From Candidatus Fibrimonadaceae bacterium (GTDB lineage Bacteria > Fibrobacterota > Fibrobacteria > Fibrobacterales > Fibrobacteraceae): DNA of 41,900 nucleotides. Under the pieces are notes generated by a model. That model did no database searches and was not told the origin of the DNA. It saw only the letters and a program-made list of their open reading frames with translations. Made by a program: the position numbers and the translations under genes. How positions within the stretch are numbered: the first letter of the stretch is position 1; every line of letters begins with the position of its first letter. Positions 33,248-41,788 of the stretch are shown one piece after another. The stretch covers positions 1-41,900 of the forward strand of contig JAITFN010000023.1 in the NCBI GenBank assembly GCA_031281345.1. The letters run 5' to 3'.

Positions 33248-34681
33248 TTAAAACGGCAACCTCACAGCTAATGCGAGCAAAGCAACAACTGCCATTCCAA
33301 GGCCTGCGTTTAACAAAACCGAGGTTTTGTCGCGTTTTTTTGCCTCAATGCGGCCGTGGCTCCATATAAAATAAATTATGCGCAAATAATAAGTTGCAGA
33401 AATAACGGCTAAAATAAAAGCCGCTATAGCTATGCCCCAAACCGCCGGAGTTTCAAAAGAAGCATTTACAAGAGCAGCAAAAATTCTGAACTTAGCCAAA
33501 AAACCTGCCGCAACTGGCAAACCCGCAAGCGAAGCCAAGCTTATGCTGATGCAAGCTCCTAAAAAAGGATTTTTGCGAGCCGCACCGTGCAAGTCTTCCA
33601 AATTGTCGTAGCTAGAAGGCATAAGTGCAGAAATCCCCGCAAGTGCACTCGCCGAACCTATTGCATAAGTGAGCAAAAAGTAATAGGACGAATTTAAATC
33701 TAAACTCCAAGCCTGCGATTTTGCAAAGTAGGAATAGCTAAAACCTAGCAGAATAAAACCGGCATTTGCAACTGCACTAAACGCCAAAATTCGCCTAGCA
33801 GAAATTTGAGCAAGGCCCGTGATTGAGCCAACAACAATGGAAGCTATGCCAAGGCACAAAAACAAAATTGCCTCGCGCTCAATAACCACTCTGCCAAACA
33901 AGCCAAGCCATATAGCTCCAAGCCCTAGGAACGCACCTATTTTCACAACCGCTGCCATATAGCCAGTGACAGCCGCGAGCGCACCAGTATAGGCATCTGC
34001 AACCCAAAAATGCAATGGGAATGCGCCAACCTTAAATAGCAATCCAAAAGTTAGCATAAAAATTGCAGCTTGATAAATGGACTCTCGCCCTTCTAAAACA
34101 CTGTCACTGATTAAAGTGCTGCCGGTTGCTCCATAAAACAATGCCATTCCGTACAAAAACACCGCACTCAAAGCCGCGCCGCTTATAAAATATTTAAATG
34201 CAGCCTCATTGCTCTCCTTTGAATTGCGGTTCATCGCAATAAGCGAGTAAATGGGGAATGAGGCAAGTTCCATTCCCAAAAACAAAGGCATTAAATCTTT
34301 AGATAAAACCATCAGCATAATGCCAACCGAAGACAGCATAATGAGAGAATAAGCCTCTCCGCATAGAACATCTCTGTTTTTCAAAGTGTTTTGCAAAGCA
34401 GCCGTTCCAACCACCGTGCACAAAATAATCGCATAAAGAAAAATCTCTTTCACGTAATTCAGCGAAAATAAATTCCAAGGGTCTTCAAGCTGTGCACCAG
34501 AAATCAGCCTCACAAAAACAGCAGATATAGCTAAAAACAGCATATTAATACAAGGCAAAACTTGATGTTTTCCATCTTTGTTCAAAAAAGTTTCTGCTAT
34601 AAGCGCAAATACAGAACCAATGCAAAGTACAATGAGAGGTAAAAGAATTTTTAAATGGTAAAAAGAAGTTTCAGTTATCAT
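33248..34681 (-). CDS. nuoN: NADH-quinone oxidoreductase subunit N
   Basis: Antiporter-like proton-pumping membrane subunit of complex I. 477 aa from the ATG at 34681, which overlaps the nuoM stop by 11 bases. A longer frame reaching 34804 adds 41 polar, basic residues from inside nuoM and is rejected. About 13-14 hydrophobic helices. Family hallmarks include MELASFPIYSLIAMNR with the conserved glutamate of helix 5, KIGAFPLHFWVADAYTGA with the pump lysine and the broken-helix segment, and AKFRIFAALV. Third of the nuoL-nuoM-nuoN set. The conserved order matches the 3' end of most nuo operons. Confidence 0.95.
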   Translation of the reverse strand: MITETSFYHLKILLPLIVLCIGSVFALIAETFLNKDGKHQVLPCINMLFLAISAVFVRLISGAQLEDPWNLFSLNYVKEIFLYAIILCTVVGTAALQNTLKNRDVLCGEAYSLIMLSSVGIMLMVLSKDLMPLFLGMELASFPIYSLIAMNRNSKESNEAAFKYFISGAALSAVFLYGMALFYGATGSTLISDSVLEGRESIYQAAIFMLTFGLLFKVGAFPLHFWVADAYTGALAAVTGYMAAVVKIGAFLGLGAIWLGLFGRVVIEREAILFLCLGIASIVVGSITGLAQISARRILAFSAVANAGFILLGFSYSYFAKSQAWSLDLNSSYYFLLTYAIGSASALAGISALMPSSYDNLEDLHGAARKNPFLGACISISLASLAGLPVAAGFLAKFRIFAALVNASFETPAVWGIAIAAFILAVISATYYLRIIYFIWSHGRIEAKKRDKTSVLLNAGLGMAVVALLALAVRLPF

Positions 34682-36221
34682 CGCCGGCTTCCTCCAGTTC
34701 TTGGGCGTTGTGTTCACCCATTCTTTCAAAGTCTTCTTCCTCTTCAAACTCCTGCTCTTCTTGTTCAATAAAAGTATTATTCGCACTATCCTGAGGAGGA
34801 CCAAAAGAATTCAATATTGGAGCAGGGTGCAGTCCAAAATAAAGTATAAAGGCTATTATTGGAATTGCCGCCGCACCTTCTGAAAAAGAAAGAGAAATGC
34901 CTGCCCGCCTTGAATTTTCTGGAATAGGCCCAAACAGCACGTTTTTAATAAGCCTTAGCATATATGCGGCAGAGCATATAATTCCAACTCCACCGATAAG
35001 AGCAAAAAATGGAAAGCTGGAATAGAAAAAACCTTGTAAAATCAAAAACTCTCCCACAAAACCAACCGTGCAGGGAACCGAAACAGCCGCAATGCCCACA
35101 AAACCAAAAATAGCCGCATAAATGGGATTTGTGGAAACAAAAGCGCTATATTGTTTTATGTTTGTGCTACCAGTCCATTTTTGCACTATGCCGCTCAAAA
35201 AGAAAAGCCCACCCGCAGTTAAACCGTGCCCCACAAGCATAACGGCAATTCCGGCATTCACAACATCGTTAAAGCAAAACAAGCCTGCGACCGCAAGGCT
35301 CAAATGCGACATAGAGCTGAATGCCAAAAGTTTTTTCACATTTGTTTGCCTTAGAGCGAGAATTGCGCTATATAACATAGAGAGAAGCGCAAGGACTATA
35401 AAATAAATATCGTAATGAGAGGTTTGCAATATGCTTCCAAAAATCTGAATTATCCAAACCGCAAAACCAAAAACACCAACCTTTGCCATAGCCCCCGAAA
35501 GAACTGCCGAAAGCGGATATGGTGCCTCCGAATAGGTTATGCCCTGCCAGCTGTGAAAGGGAAAAATAGGAGTTTTAACGGCAAATGCGAGCGAGAATGC
35601 CAAAAGCAAGGAGAGTTGAGTGGAAATGGGCAATACTCTCAAAGTCTCTGTCAAAATATTGATATTATCACTACCGGCTTTAATCATCAAATACCACGCG
35701 CCAAACAGCAAAGGCACAGAGCCTATCAAAGTGTAAAGAGTAAACACTATAACAGCGCGCCGCCTTTTTAAGCCTCCGTGCAAGGCCATTAGAATTGCCG
35801 CAGGCAAAACCATAGCCTCAAAGAAAAACAAAAACTGCACTATATTTTGAGCCGATAAAAATGCCCCTATTATTGTACCTTCCAGTACAAGCAAGCCTAT
35901 TGTGAATTTTTTTATTTCAAAACCTGGCATTCCCTTGAAATAAGCATAAGCCAATAAAGAGAGGAGTGTTGCAAGCCAAGCCATCCAAAGCGAAAGCCCA
36001 TACCCGTATAGCGAAAATTCAACATCTATTCCTAAAATGGAAAACCAAGCATAAGAAGGAGTTTGCTGCCCACCAAGCATTACAAGGGCAGTTGCCAAAA
36101 CAAAAGGAACAGCTGTGCAAAAAAGCCCAATGCGAAAAGATGAATTCACATCTCTTGAAGAAGCTGCAAGCATCAAGCAAGAGAAGACAAAGGGCAAAAT
36201 GAGCAAAAGCGATATTAACAT
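34671..36221 (-). CDS. nuoM: NADH-quinone oxidoreductase subunit M, acidic C-terminal tail
   Basis: Second antiporter-like subunit of complex I, 516 aa with about 14 membrane helices. Conserved pump motifs are seen: FFEAMVLPAAILM with the key glutamate, KTPIFPFHSWQGITYSEAPYPLSAVLSG (as in KTPxxPxHxWLPxAHxxAP) and LLAFSSMSHLSLAVAG. The last ~30 residues are strongly acidic (EQEEQEFEEEEDFERMGEHNAQELEEAGDDN region) and should be cytoplasmic, an extension not typical of NuoM. It overlaps nuoN by 11 bases and begins 3 bases after nuoL, so translation is probably coupled. Confidence 0.95.
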   Translation of the reverse strand: MLISLLLILPFVFSCLMLAASSRDVNSSFRIGLFCTAVPFVLATALVMLGGQQTPSYAWFSILGIDVEFSLYGYGLSLWMAWLATLLSLLAYAYFKGMPGFEIKKFTIGLLVLEGTIIGAFLSAQNIVQFLFFFEAMVLPAAILMALHGGLKRRRAVIVFTLYTLIGSVPLLFGAWYLMIKAGSDNINILTETLRVLPISTQLSLLLAFSLAFAVKTPIFPFHSWQGITYSEAPYPLSAVLSGAMAKVGVFGFAVWIIQIFGSILQTSHYDIYFIVLALLSMLYSAILALRQTNVKKLLAFSSMSHLSLAVAGLFCFNDVVNAGIAVMLVGHGLTAGGLFFLSGIVQKWTGSTNIKQYSAFVSTNPIYAAIFGFVGIAAVSVPCTVGFVGEFLILQGFFYSSFPFFALIGGVGIICSAAYMLRLIKNVLFGPIPENSRRAGISLSFSEGAAAIPIIAFILYFGLHPAPILNSFGPPQDSANNTFIEQEEQEFEEEEDFERMGEHNAQELEEAGDDN

Positions 36222-36224
36222 AGC

Positions 36225-38105
36225 TTACCTAATAAAAAACACCAGCAAGTAAATAAATACAACCGAGCAAATAACCGAAAGAGAAAGCTGCATTCGCAAT
36301 TTATTTGCCTGCATTGTCCGCAACCCCTCCGCGCAAATCATAGGAACAGCACCCATAACCATCATTGTGATTCGTAAAAATCTATTAACCAAATTTAAAA
36401 TAAACATAGCTACGTGCATAGGCAGGATTCCAATTGCAAAATGCAAGGAATCAAATGCAAATGTCCAAACTTTTGCAAAGCCAACCAGCTCGCTGTGCCC
36501 AGTATATTTTGGAATTTTCTTTCTGAAATAAAAAACTGCACCACCAAGCCCAAGCAAAGCCACCAAGCCACCAACTATGCCAAAAACCAAAGCCGAATAA
36601 TGACCTTCCTCTGCAAAGTCAAAATCTGGAAGACCAGGCCAAATATAGCCAGCAAATATGCAACCCGCCACTAAAATCCACATTGGAATTTGCATAACAA
36701 GAGGAGATTCGTGTATATGCTCTGCAGTGTGAGCATCTCCCCTGAATTTACCCAAAAACACAAGCACCAGCAAACGAGTCATGTAAACAGCGGTTAGCAA
36801 AGCAGTGAAAAGCGCAATGCCATAGAACAAAGGACCTATGCTTCCATGCCCGAATAACCTTTCCAAAATCAAATCTTTGCTCCAAAAACAAGAAAGCCCT
36901 GGCAGTCCTATTAAACTTGCCCAAGCAACAAGCATAATTGAGAATGTGGAAGGGAGCTTAGAGGCTAATCCTCCCATTTTGCGAATATCTTGCTCACCGC
37001 CCAAGGCGTGTATAACCGAGCCAGCAGCCAAGAACAACGCAGCTTTTGTGAATGCGTGGGTGAACACGTGGAAAATTGCCACATCAAATGCCCCAGCACC
37101 TGCAGCCATAAACATAAAACCGAGCTGAGACACTGTGGAATATGCCAAAACTTTTTTAATATCGTGCTGAACTAAGCCCGCGATCGCAGCCCACAGAGCC
37201 GTTGCAAGAGCAACTAAAAGCACAAAAAACAATATTTCGGGTGTAAAAACAAAAAGCAGAGAAAGCCTTGCTACCAAATAAACCCCAGCCGTGACCATTG
37301 TAGCCGCGTGTATAAGGGCAGAAACAGGAGTTGGACCTGCCATAGCATCTGGAAGCCAGGTTAGCAAGGGTATTTGCGCGCTTTTTCCAGTGCAGGCAAA
37401 AAACAAAAAGAAAGCGGCAATTACCAGCCAGCCATAAGAAACTGTGCTGTCAATCCCCCCTTTCAGTGCCTGGTTAAGGTTTTCGTAATTCAAAATGGTT
37501 GATCCACCTATAATTATTAAAGCGAACATACCGAGCAAAAAGCCCACATCGCCAATTCTGTTCACCAAAAATGCCTTGTTTGCCGCCGCGCAGTTGAGCA
37601 AATCTTTGTTCCAAAAGCCAATGAGCAAATAAGAGCAAAGCCCCACACCTTCCCACCCAAGGAATGTTAGCGGCAGGGAATCTGCAAGCACAAGGATTAT
37701 CATTGAGAACAAAAACAGGTTCAAATAGCTCAAAAAGCGGGTATAGCCGGGGTCGCCTTTCATATATCCCAGCGAATAGACTACTATAAGGGTGGTTATT
37801 CCCGTCACGAATAAAAGCATTATTTTTGTTAAAGAATCAAATAAAAAACCAAAAGACACCTGAATATATCCTATGGATATCCAATTGCCCAGAGTTTCTG
37901 CATAAATGGCACCCCGTGGCATACCGGAGGCAAATATCACCGTTGCAATAAAAGAGCAAAGCGGGAACAGAACTGCAAGCGCCCCTATATATGCTTCAGG
38001 TGCAGCTTGCTCGCTTTTAACGCGAACCAGAGCTATTGCCCCAAGCGTGATGGCTCCCAATAGGGGGAAAAACGGTATAATCCATAATGGTATTTGGGTG
38101 GTCAT
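36225..38105 (-). CDS. nuoL: NADH-quinone oxidoreductase subunit L
   Basis: Largest antiporter-like subunit of complex I, 626 aa, normal length. The hallmarks are clear: FLGWEGVGLCSYLLIGFW with the conserved glutamate, KSAQIPLLTWLPDAMAGPTPVSALIHAATMVTAGVYLVARL with the conserved lysine and histidine, and KVLAYSTVSQLGFM. The C-terminal part has the lateral-helix-type extension ending in hydrophobic helices. No nuoK or nuoJ precedes it; the gene to its right is an unrelated lipoprotein, 20 bases away. The other nuo genes, apart from nuoG at 1745, must be elsewhere. Confidence 0.96.
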   Translation of the reverse strand: MTTQIPLWIIPFFPLLGAITLGAIALVRVKSEQAAPEAYIGALAVLFPLCSFIATVIFASGMPRGAIYAETLGNWISIGYIQVSFGFLFDSLTKIMLLFVTGITTLIVVYSLGYMKGDPGYTRFLSYLNLFLFSMIILVLADSLPLTFLGWEGVGLCSYLLIGFWNKDLLNCAAANKAFLVNRIGDVGFLLGMFALIIIGGSTILNYENLNQALKGGIDSTVSYGWLVIAAFFLFFACTGKSAQIPLLTWLPDAMAGPTPVSALIHAATMVTAGVYLVARLSLLFVFTPEILFFVLLVALATALWAAIAGLVQHDIKKVLAYSTVSQLGFMFMAAGAGAFDVAIFHVFTHAFTKAALFLAAGSVIHALGGEQDIRKMGGLASKLPSTFSIMLVAWASLIGLPGLSCFWSKDLILERLFGHGSIGPLFYGIALFTALLTAVYMTRLLVLVFLGKFRGDAHTAEHIHESPLVMQIPMWILVAGCIFAGYIWPGLPDFDFAEEGHYSALVFGIVGGLVALLGLGGAVFYFRKKIPKYTGHSELVGFAKVWTFAFDSLHFAIGILPMHVAMFILNLVNRFLRITMMVMGAVPMICAEGLRTMQANKLRMQLSLSVICSVVFIYLLVFFIR

Positions 38106-38125
38106 GGTAGGGATAAAGTAGAAAA

Positions 38126-38779
38126 TTACTCCGTAGCCTGAACGATCCTAATGTGAGGTCCGCAAACCCAAGGATCGTCAAGTGTTAGGTTAGTGATTAT
38201 TTCTTTACCAGATTCGTTTTTGCTCGCTGAAAAAATAATTTTCTCTCCATCATCTATTACATCAATCGTAAGCCCATGGTCTTTTATAGGATCACCATAA
38301 AAAGAAGGATGTTCCAGCCAAGATTTTCTGCTAGTAGTTACAATTACGCTATCTATACCGCCTTCGGAGCTAAATAAGAATTCATCTTTTGATAACTCCA
38401 TAGGCTCAGGGCATTGAATTATTGTAATTTCTCCCCGTTCATCACTACATTCGCCGCGTCCGCCATTTCCCTTTATCTTTACATCCTCATATCTTCTTTG
38501 TCCCGTATTGTTTTGTTTTACCGAGGCAAATACGATACTCTTTCTTTTTACCATGCTAAACCAAGAGCATTCTATGGTATCAGGCTTAACTTCGCATCCT
38601 TCCTCTTTTCGTACACCCGTAAAACTCCACCAAGAATCATAAATATTTGTGCTATCAATTCCTCCTTGTAAATTAAATCTGAATACACCTCCTTCCATTG
38701 GAACGCAAGTCCCAACTCTTCCAGAATTATATTCGCAAGAACACAAAATTATGCAAAATAGCAGAAATAAATATTTCAT
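38126..38779 (-). CDS. Lipoprotein with two BACON-like repeats
   Basis: 217 aa lipoprotein (leader ends LCSC, C15). The mature part contains two similar domains of about 95 and 85 residues. Each starts with an FxFxxxGGIDS motif (residues ~32 and ~128), has a middle strand like SIVFASVKQNNTG / KIIFSASKNESGK, and ends with ITIIQ / IRIVQ. This layout is like BACON or related Ig-like surface domains, common in gut bacteria for binding carbohydrates or mucin, but the match is by eye only. The start codon has no ribosome binding site and lies close to TATATT. Divergent from trmB. Confidence 0.65.
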   Translation of the reverse strand: MKYLFLLFCIILCSCEYNSGRVGTCVPMEGGVFRFNLQGGIDSTNIYDSWWSFTGVRKEEGCEVKPDTIECSWFSMVKRKSIVFASVKQNNTGQRRYEDVKIKGNGGRGECSDERGEITIIQCPEPMELSKDEFLFSSEGGIDSVIVTTSRKSWLEHPSFYGDPIKDHGLTIDVIDDGEKIIFSASKNESGKEIITNLTLDDPWVCGPHIRIVQATE

Positions 38780-38807
38780 AATATAAGTAAAATATATATT
38801 TATTATT
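38780..38807. promoter_or_regulatory. 28-bp divergent promoter between lipoprotein and trmB
   Basis: The whole spacer is A/T apart from a single G and carries a perfect 12-base palindrome (38790-38801) that presents TATATT to both strands. The plus-strand box ends 7 bases before the trmB ATG. Neither gene has a Shine-Dalgarno sequence, so both transcripts should be leaderless or nearly so. Confidence 0.5.
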
Positions 38808-39467
38808 ATGGAATTCCCGAGGAAATTTTACAAAGACAGCGAATTGACGTTTTTGTGGCATTATATGATGACTATTGGAGAGCAAAATTTGCCACAGCAG
38901 GTTTTGCAACCGGAATCTTTGTTTGAGACCAAAGGTGAAAAATTGGTATTGGAAATCGGTTGCGGCAAGGGGGCTTTTTTGTGCCAATATGCTTTGAATT
39001 TTCCTCAAAATTGCATTCTGGGCGTGGAATGGGATGCCTATTGCTCAAATTCCACCGCAAAAAAAATAGCAAAGATGAAGCTCAAAAATGCCGCTGTTAT
39101 GCGAGGTGATCTGTTTTATTTTTTAAGGGATTTAATGCCCGCTGGCTCAATAGACGAAGTTCACATATACTTTCCAGACCCTTGGCCAAAGAGACGGCAT
39201 CACAAAAAACGCTTGGCTTTGCGTGAAGGCTTTTTGGAGCAAATTTATAGGGTATTAAAACCTGGCAAAAGGCTTTTTCACTGGGCTACCGACCACGAGG
39301 AATACAATACGCTTGCACTTAAGGCATTTCGCAATTTTCCAAACGCAAAAATTTTACAAGAAAACAATGCGGAGCCAACGCACGGCATAGAAACAGGTTT
39401 TGAAAAAAAGTATAAGAAGGAAGGCAGAAAAATTTACAGAAGTGTTATTGAATTTTCCAAACCCTAA
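38808..39467 (+). CDS. trmB: tRNA (guanine-N7-)-methyltransferase
   Basis: Methylates N7 of G46 in tRNA with SAM. 219 aa, normal length. SAM-binding motif LEIGCGKGAFL at 48-58, acidic loop GVEWDAY, and the family signature YFPDPWPKRRHHKKRL at 121-136. The C-terminal THGIETGFEKKYKKEGRKIY block (about 189-208) matches the TrmB tRNA-binding end. No ribosome binding site. It converges with the gene at 39464 with a four-base overlap. Confidence 0.95.
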   Translation: MEFPRKFYKDSELTFLWHYMMTIGEQNLPQQVLQPESLFETKGEKLVLEIGCGKGAFLCQYALNFPQNCILGVEWDAYCSNSTAKKIAKMKLKNAAVMRGDLFYFLRDLMPAGSIDEVHIYFPDPWPKRRHHKKRLALREGFLEQIYRVLKPGKRLFHWATDHEEYNTLALKAFRNFPNAKILQENNAEPTHGIETGFEKKYKKEGRKIYRSVIEFSKP

Positions 39468-39916
39468 TTCGCAATAATCATCGTTAATCTGCAAGCCGTT
39501 TCCAAATCTTTATTCTCAAAAAGAGTCCAAAAGTCGGGTTCCCAGCCGTAAATGCCTTTGGTTAGGGCATCGCCAAGGATAATCTCAGCTTTTTCGCATT
39601 CTTGCCAGTCAAAATTCGGTGCTACTTCGTAGTAACGCAATATGCCCTTTGCCGAAGTCAGTTCGGGAAAGGAATCCAGCAAATTATTCACGCATTCCTT
39701 GAATGTTTTTCCGTTTGTTTTATGAATCTTTAATGTTTTATGCGCAAGTAATTCTTTCAAGTCTGCGAGATTGGTTTCTATCAAAGCTCCATCTGAATAT
39801 ATGTGCAAAATAGTCTCATAAATGGGTCGGTTTTCTGTTAGTCCAGGCCATATTTCCGCAATCAAATCTTGCGCCTTTGAAATTTTGTCAGAATACAAAC
39901 ATACCTCTAAGCCCAA
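39464..39916 (-). CDS. Conserved-looking protein of unknown function
   Basis: 150 aa, not recognised. Soluble, acidic, no signal peptide: alternating strands and helices, with ETILHIYSDGALIETNLADLKELL in the middle and IYGWEPDFWTLFENKDLETACRLTMII at the end. The start is TTG at 39916, which overlaps the upstream outer-membrane gene by 29 bases and has GGGAG about 9 bases before it. No ATG fits before the folded part. Probably the last gene of a short minus-strand unit. A smaller true gene remains possible. Confidence 0.5.
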   Translation of the reverse strand: MGLEVCLYSDKISKAQDLIAEIWPGLTENRPIYETILHIYSDGALIETNLADLKELLAHKTLKIHKTNGKTFKECVNNLLDSFPELTSAKGILRYYEVAPNFDWQECEKAEIILGDALTKGIYGWEPDFWTLFENKDLETACRLTMIIAN

Positions 39917-40550
39917 GTTCCCCTACTCCCTGCCAAACCGCACTGCTCAATCTGGATACATCGTTCAATTCTGTTGCAACTCGGTTCAAATAGAGAAAAC
40001 GGCAGCGAATAGCACTCTCCACCGCAAAATTTTCCGTAAAATAATACTGCGCAGAAATCACCGCGTGACCGCCATTGCCCGTGAAATTCGCATAACTCCA
40101 CTTTTTGCTTTCTGCCCCAAAAGAAGCCTCTGGAAACCTCATAGAAGAAAAGGCATAGCCAAGCCCTGTGCCTATTCTAAAAGGTTCGGGCCAAAAAAAA
40201 TGGTATTGGTATTCAATGCCAAGGCGCAAATATCTCGCATCGCCGCTTTGCTCAGATTTATGTTCGTAATCTGGAAAGCCAAGCCCAAAATTAAAAGCTA
40301 TGGAATGGGCATTTGCAAGGGCGCGGGCATCAAAGGCATAAACAATAAAAAACGGAACTTTCGGTAAAATAACCGTTTCTTCGTATTTAGACTTTTCGCT
40401 GGAATTAATCTTTGAACGCCCGTTTAAATTGCCTTTGGTAAAGGCAAAATCCACACCTGCTGCAAAGGCATGTTTTCTTATCCATATATCGTCAATATCC
40501 GCATAAGCAAGCGAAGCGAGCAGGGGGATTAAAAATTTTAAGCGAAACAC
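39888..40550 (-). CDS. Outer-membrane beta-barrel-like protein
   Basis: 220 aa with a signal peptide (cleavage after LAYA, about residue 17). The mature chain shows alternating aromatic/hydrophobic strands, such as AAGVDFAFTKGNLNG, FFIVYAFDARAL, SIAFNFGLGFPDY, LRLGIEYQYHFFW, FRIGTGLGYAFSS, AVISAQYYFTENFAVESAIRCRFLY and GELGLRGMFVF ending in phenylalanine, a typical last-strand signal for barrel insertion. Resembles small OmpW/OmpA-like 8-stranded barrels; the function is unknown. It lies 8 bases after the coiled-coil gene's stop, so co-transcription is likely. Confidence 0.72.
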   Translation of the reverse strand: MFRLKFLIPLLASLAYADIDDIWIRKHAFAAGVDFAFTKGNLNGRSKINSSEKSKYEETVILPKVPFFIVYAFDARALANAHSIAFNFGLGFPDYEHKSEQSGDARYLRLGIEYQYHFFWPEPFRIGTGLGYAFSSMRFPEASFGAESKKWSYANFTGNGGHAVISAQYYFTENFAVESAIRCRFLYLNRVATELNDVSRLSSAVWQGVGELGLRGMFVF

Positions 40551-40558
40551 AAGAGCGT

Positions 40559-41050
40559 TTAGCCTTCAGCTGAGCCTTCTTGGGCTTTCTTTTTTGACGC
40601 CTCGTCTGCGGCAACTTTGTCTGCTATTTCTTTAAGCTGCGAGTCTTTTTCTTTTCTTGCCGCAGCTTCGCGTTCTGCAACGCTCTTTTTTACCTCGGTA
40701 AGAACATCGTACCTAGCGGGTTTTTTAGGGGCATTGGCAGCAGTTCCAGAAGTAGTAGCATTTGCGGAATTTTTAGAAGAATCTTCTTTTTTATCCGTTT
40801 TTGCTGTATTTTTCGCCATATTCATGCGTACAATTTGGTCGGTTATGTCCACGCGGGTCGCTGGACCAAATTTCGAAGAATTGGCATTGCTGGCAGAGGT
40901 TTTTCCCCCAGATTCCTTATCTTCTTCTTCCTGCCTTTTTTGCACAGCAGCGCGAATTTTTGGGGTTATAGCCTTGTTATCGTAGAATTGATACATCAAA
41001 TCTACGCTAATTGCTTGGTTTCCGCTTACGGATGGTAGTGTTATAGCCAT
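40559..41050 (-). CDS. Alanine/lysine-rich coiled-coil protein, unknown function
   Basis: 163 aa, no signal peptide or membrane segment. The first 30 residues (MAITLPSVSGNQAISVDL start) look ordered. The rest is charged and low in complexity: a KRQEEEDKE stretch, Ser/Asn/Ala-rich linker and a C-terminal helix KKSVAEREAAARKEKDSQLKEIADKVAADEASKKK. No known family. Good ribosome binding site (GAGGT) before the ATG, and a TTTCTAAATTTA box about 30 bases upstream. Likely operon with the outer-membrane gene. Confidence 0.6.
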   Translation of the reverse strand: MAITLPSVSGNQAISVDLMYQFYDNKAITPKIRAAVQKRQEEEDKESGGKTSASNANSSKFGPATRVDITDQIVRMNMAKNTAKTDKKEDSSKNSANATTSGTAANAPKKPARYDVLTEVKKSVAEREAAARKEKDSQLKEIADKVAADEASKKKAQEGSAEG

Positions 41051-41286
41051 AAAATACCTCTCTATTGGTATATCGGCATAAATTTAGAAAACTTTAGTGG
41101 GAATTTATTTTTCTCAAATTTGGCAACAGTTGTATGCAAAATAAGTATGCCTGCCATTTGGTGAAGCATTTATATGTGGGCTTTTTAAATAATTGCAGGC
41201 TAAACGTGAGAATTTTAGTTTTTTTGCCGTTTTTTCCGATATATTTATTATATTTTTAGAGTGAAACTTTAAAAGTAGGTAATTGT
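41051..41286. other. Intergenic region between coiled-coil gene and toxin-antitoxin pair
   Basis: 236 bases. Minus strand holds the TTTCTAAATTTA box (about 41090-41079). Plus strand holds the 28-base element at 41117-41144, a T-rich stretch at 41215-41237 with a TATATT-like box near 41250, and an AGGT site seven bases before the antitoxin ATG. I see no RNA gene. Confidence 0.5.
41117..41144 (+). repeat. 28-base element, copy B (upstream of toxin-antitoxin)
   Basis: 23 of 28 positions match 31801-31828, which is upstream of the Rpn-family gene. A similar T-rich stretch ending in TTTTCCG follows each copy. Confidence 0.35.
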
Positions 41287-41475
41287 ATGGCTATGGCAAC
41301 GGAAACAGCGACTTTGGTAAACGAAACGGAAATAGAGGTTAATGACCAAATAGAGCTAGATAGAAGGCTGAAAAAAAGCCTAGAACAATTTGAAAGGGGT
41401 GAAACGATGTCTATTGAGGAAGCTGAAAAAATAATGAAAGAAAGATTTGCTAGTGGCTATTATGACAAAAAATGA
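41287..41475 (+). CDS. Probable antitoxin of ParE-type module
   Basis: 62 aa, very acidic, with an N-terminal polar segment and a helix LKKSLEQFERGETMSIEEAEKIMKERF, which resembles the toxin-binding end of small type II antitoxins. A DNA-binding motif is not obvious. It ends with a 14-base overlap with the toxin gene, a typical antitoxin-first order. It should neutralise the toxin and may repress its own promoter. Confidence 0.7.
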   Translation: MAMATETATLVNETEIEVNDQIELDRRLKKSLEQFERGETMSIEEAEKIMKERFASGYYDKK

Positions 41476-41776
41476 TTTGGAAATAAAACCAGCAATAATA
41501 TCAGATGAATGTTTGGAAATGCTAAATGAAGCGGTAGCTTATTTGAGAGATAAGGCATTAGTACCAGCACAAGCGGAAATAATGAATAGCCAATTTTTTG
41601 CTGCTATAAAGCAATTAGAGGTAACACCTTGGATAGGTACACCATACAAAGATGGAATGAGAACTGTAAAGCTAGGTAAATTCCGTTATAATATTTATTA
41701 TAGGGAGAATGATACCGATATTTATATTGTTGGCATTTGGCACTCCAGCAGAGGAACTGAGTTTGAGGAGAATTGA
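41462..41776 (+). CDS. ParE/RelE-family toxin
   Basis: 104 aa from the ATG at 41462; an earlier TTG at 41447 is a weaker choice. The fold signature of the ParE/RelE superfamily is visible: an N-terminal helical hairpin (ISDECLEMLNEAVAYLRDKAL, AEIMNSQFFAAIKQLEVTP), then strands with GMRTVKLGKFRYNIYYREN and IYIVGIWHSSRG. ParE members inhibit DNA gyrase and RelE members cut mRNA; the sequence fits ParE somewhat better, since the catalytic RelE residues are not clear. Paired with the antitoxin at 41287. Confidence 0.82.
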   Translation: MTKNDLEIKPAIISDECLEMLNEAVAYLRDKALVPAQAEIMNSQFFAAIKQLEVTPWIGTPYKDGMRTVKLGKFRYNIYYRENDTDIYIVGIWHSSRGTEFEEN

Positions 41777-41788
41777 AAAATAAAAGAA

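Noticed and set aside
34682..34804. Longer nuoN frame starting at 34804
   Set aside because: The extra 41 residues are polar and basic and lie fully in nuoM coding sequence; the ATG at 34681 begins at the natural N-terminus.
41149..41200. GCCTGC ... GCAGGC inverted repeat in the region before the antitoxin gene
   Set aside because: Only 6 bp separated by 40 bases; easily due to chance.
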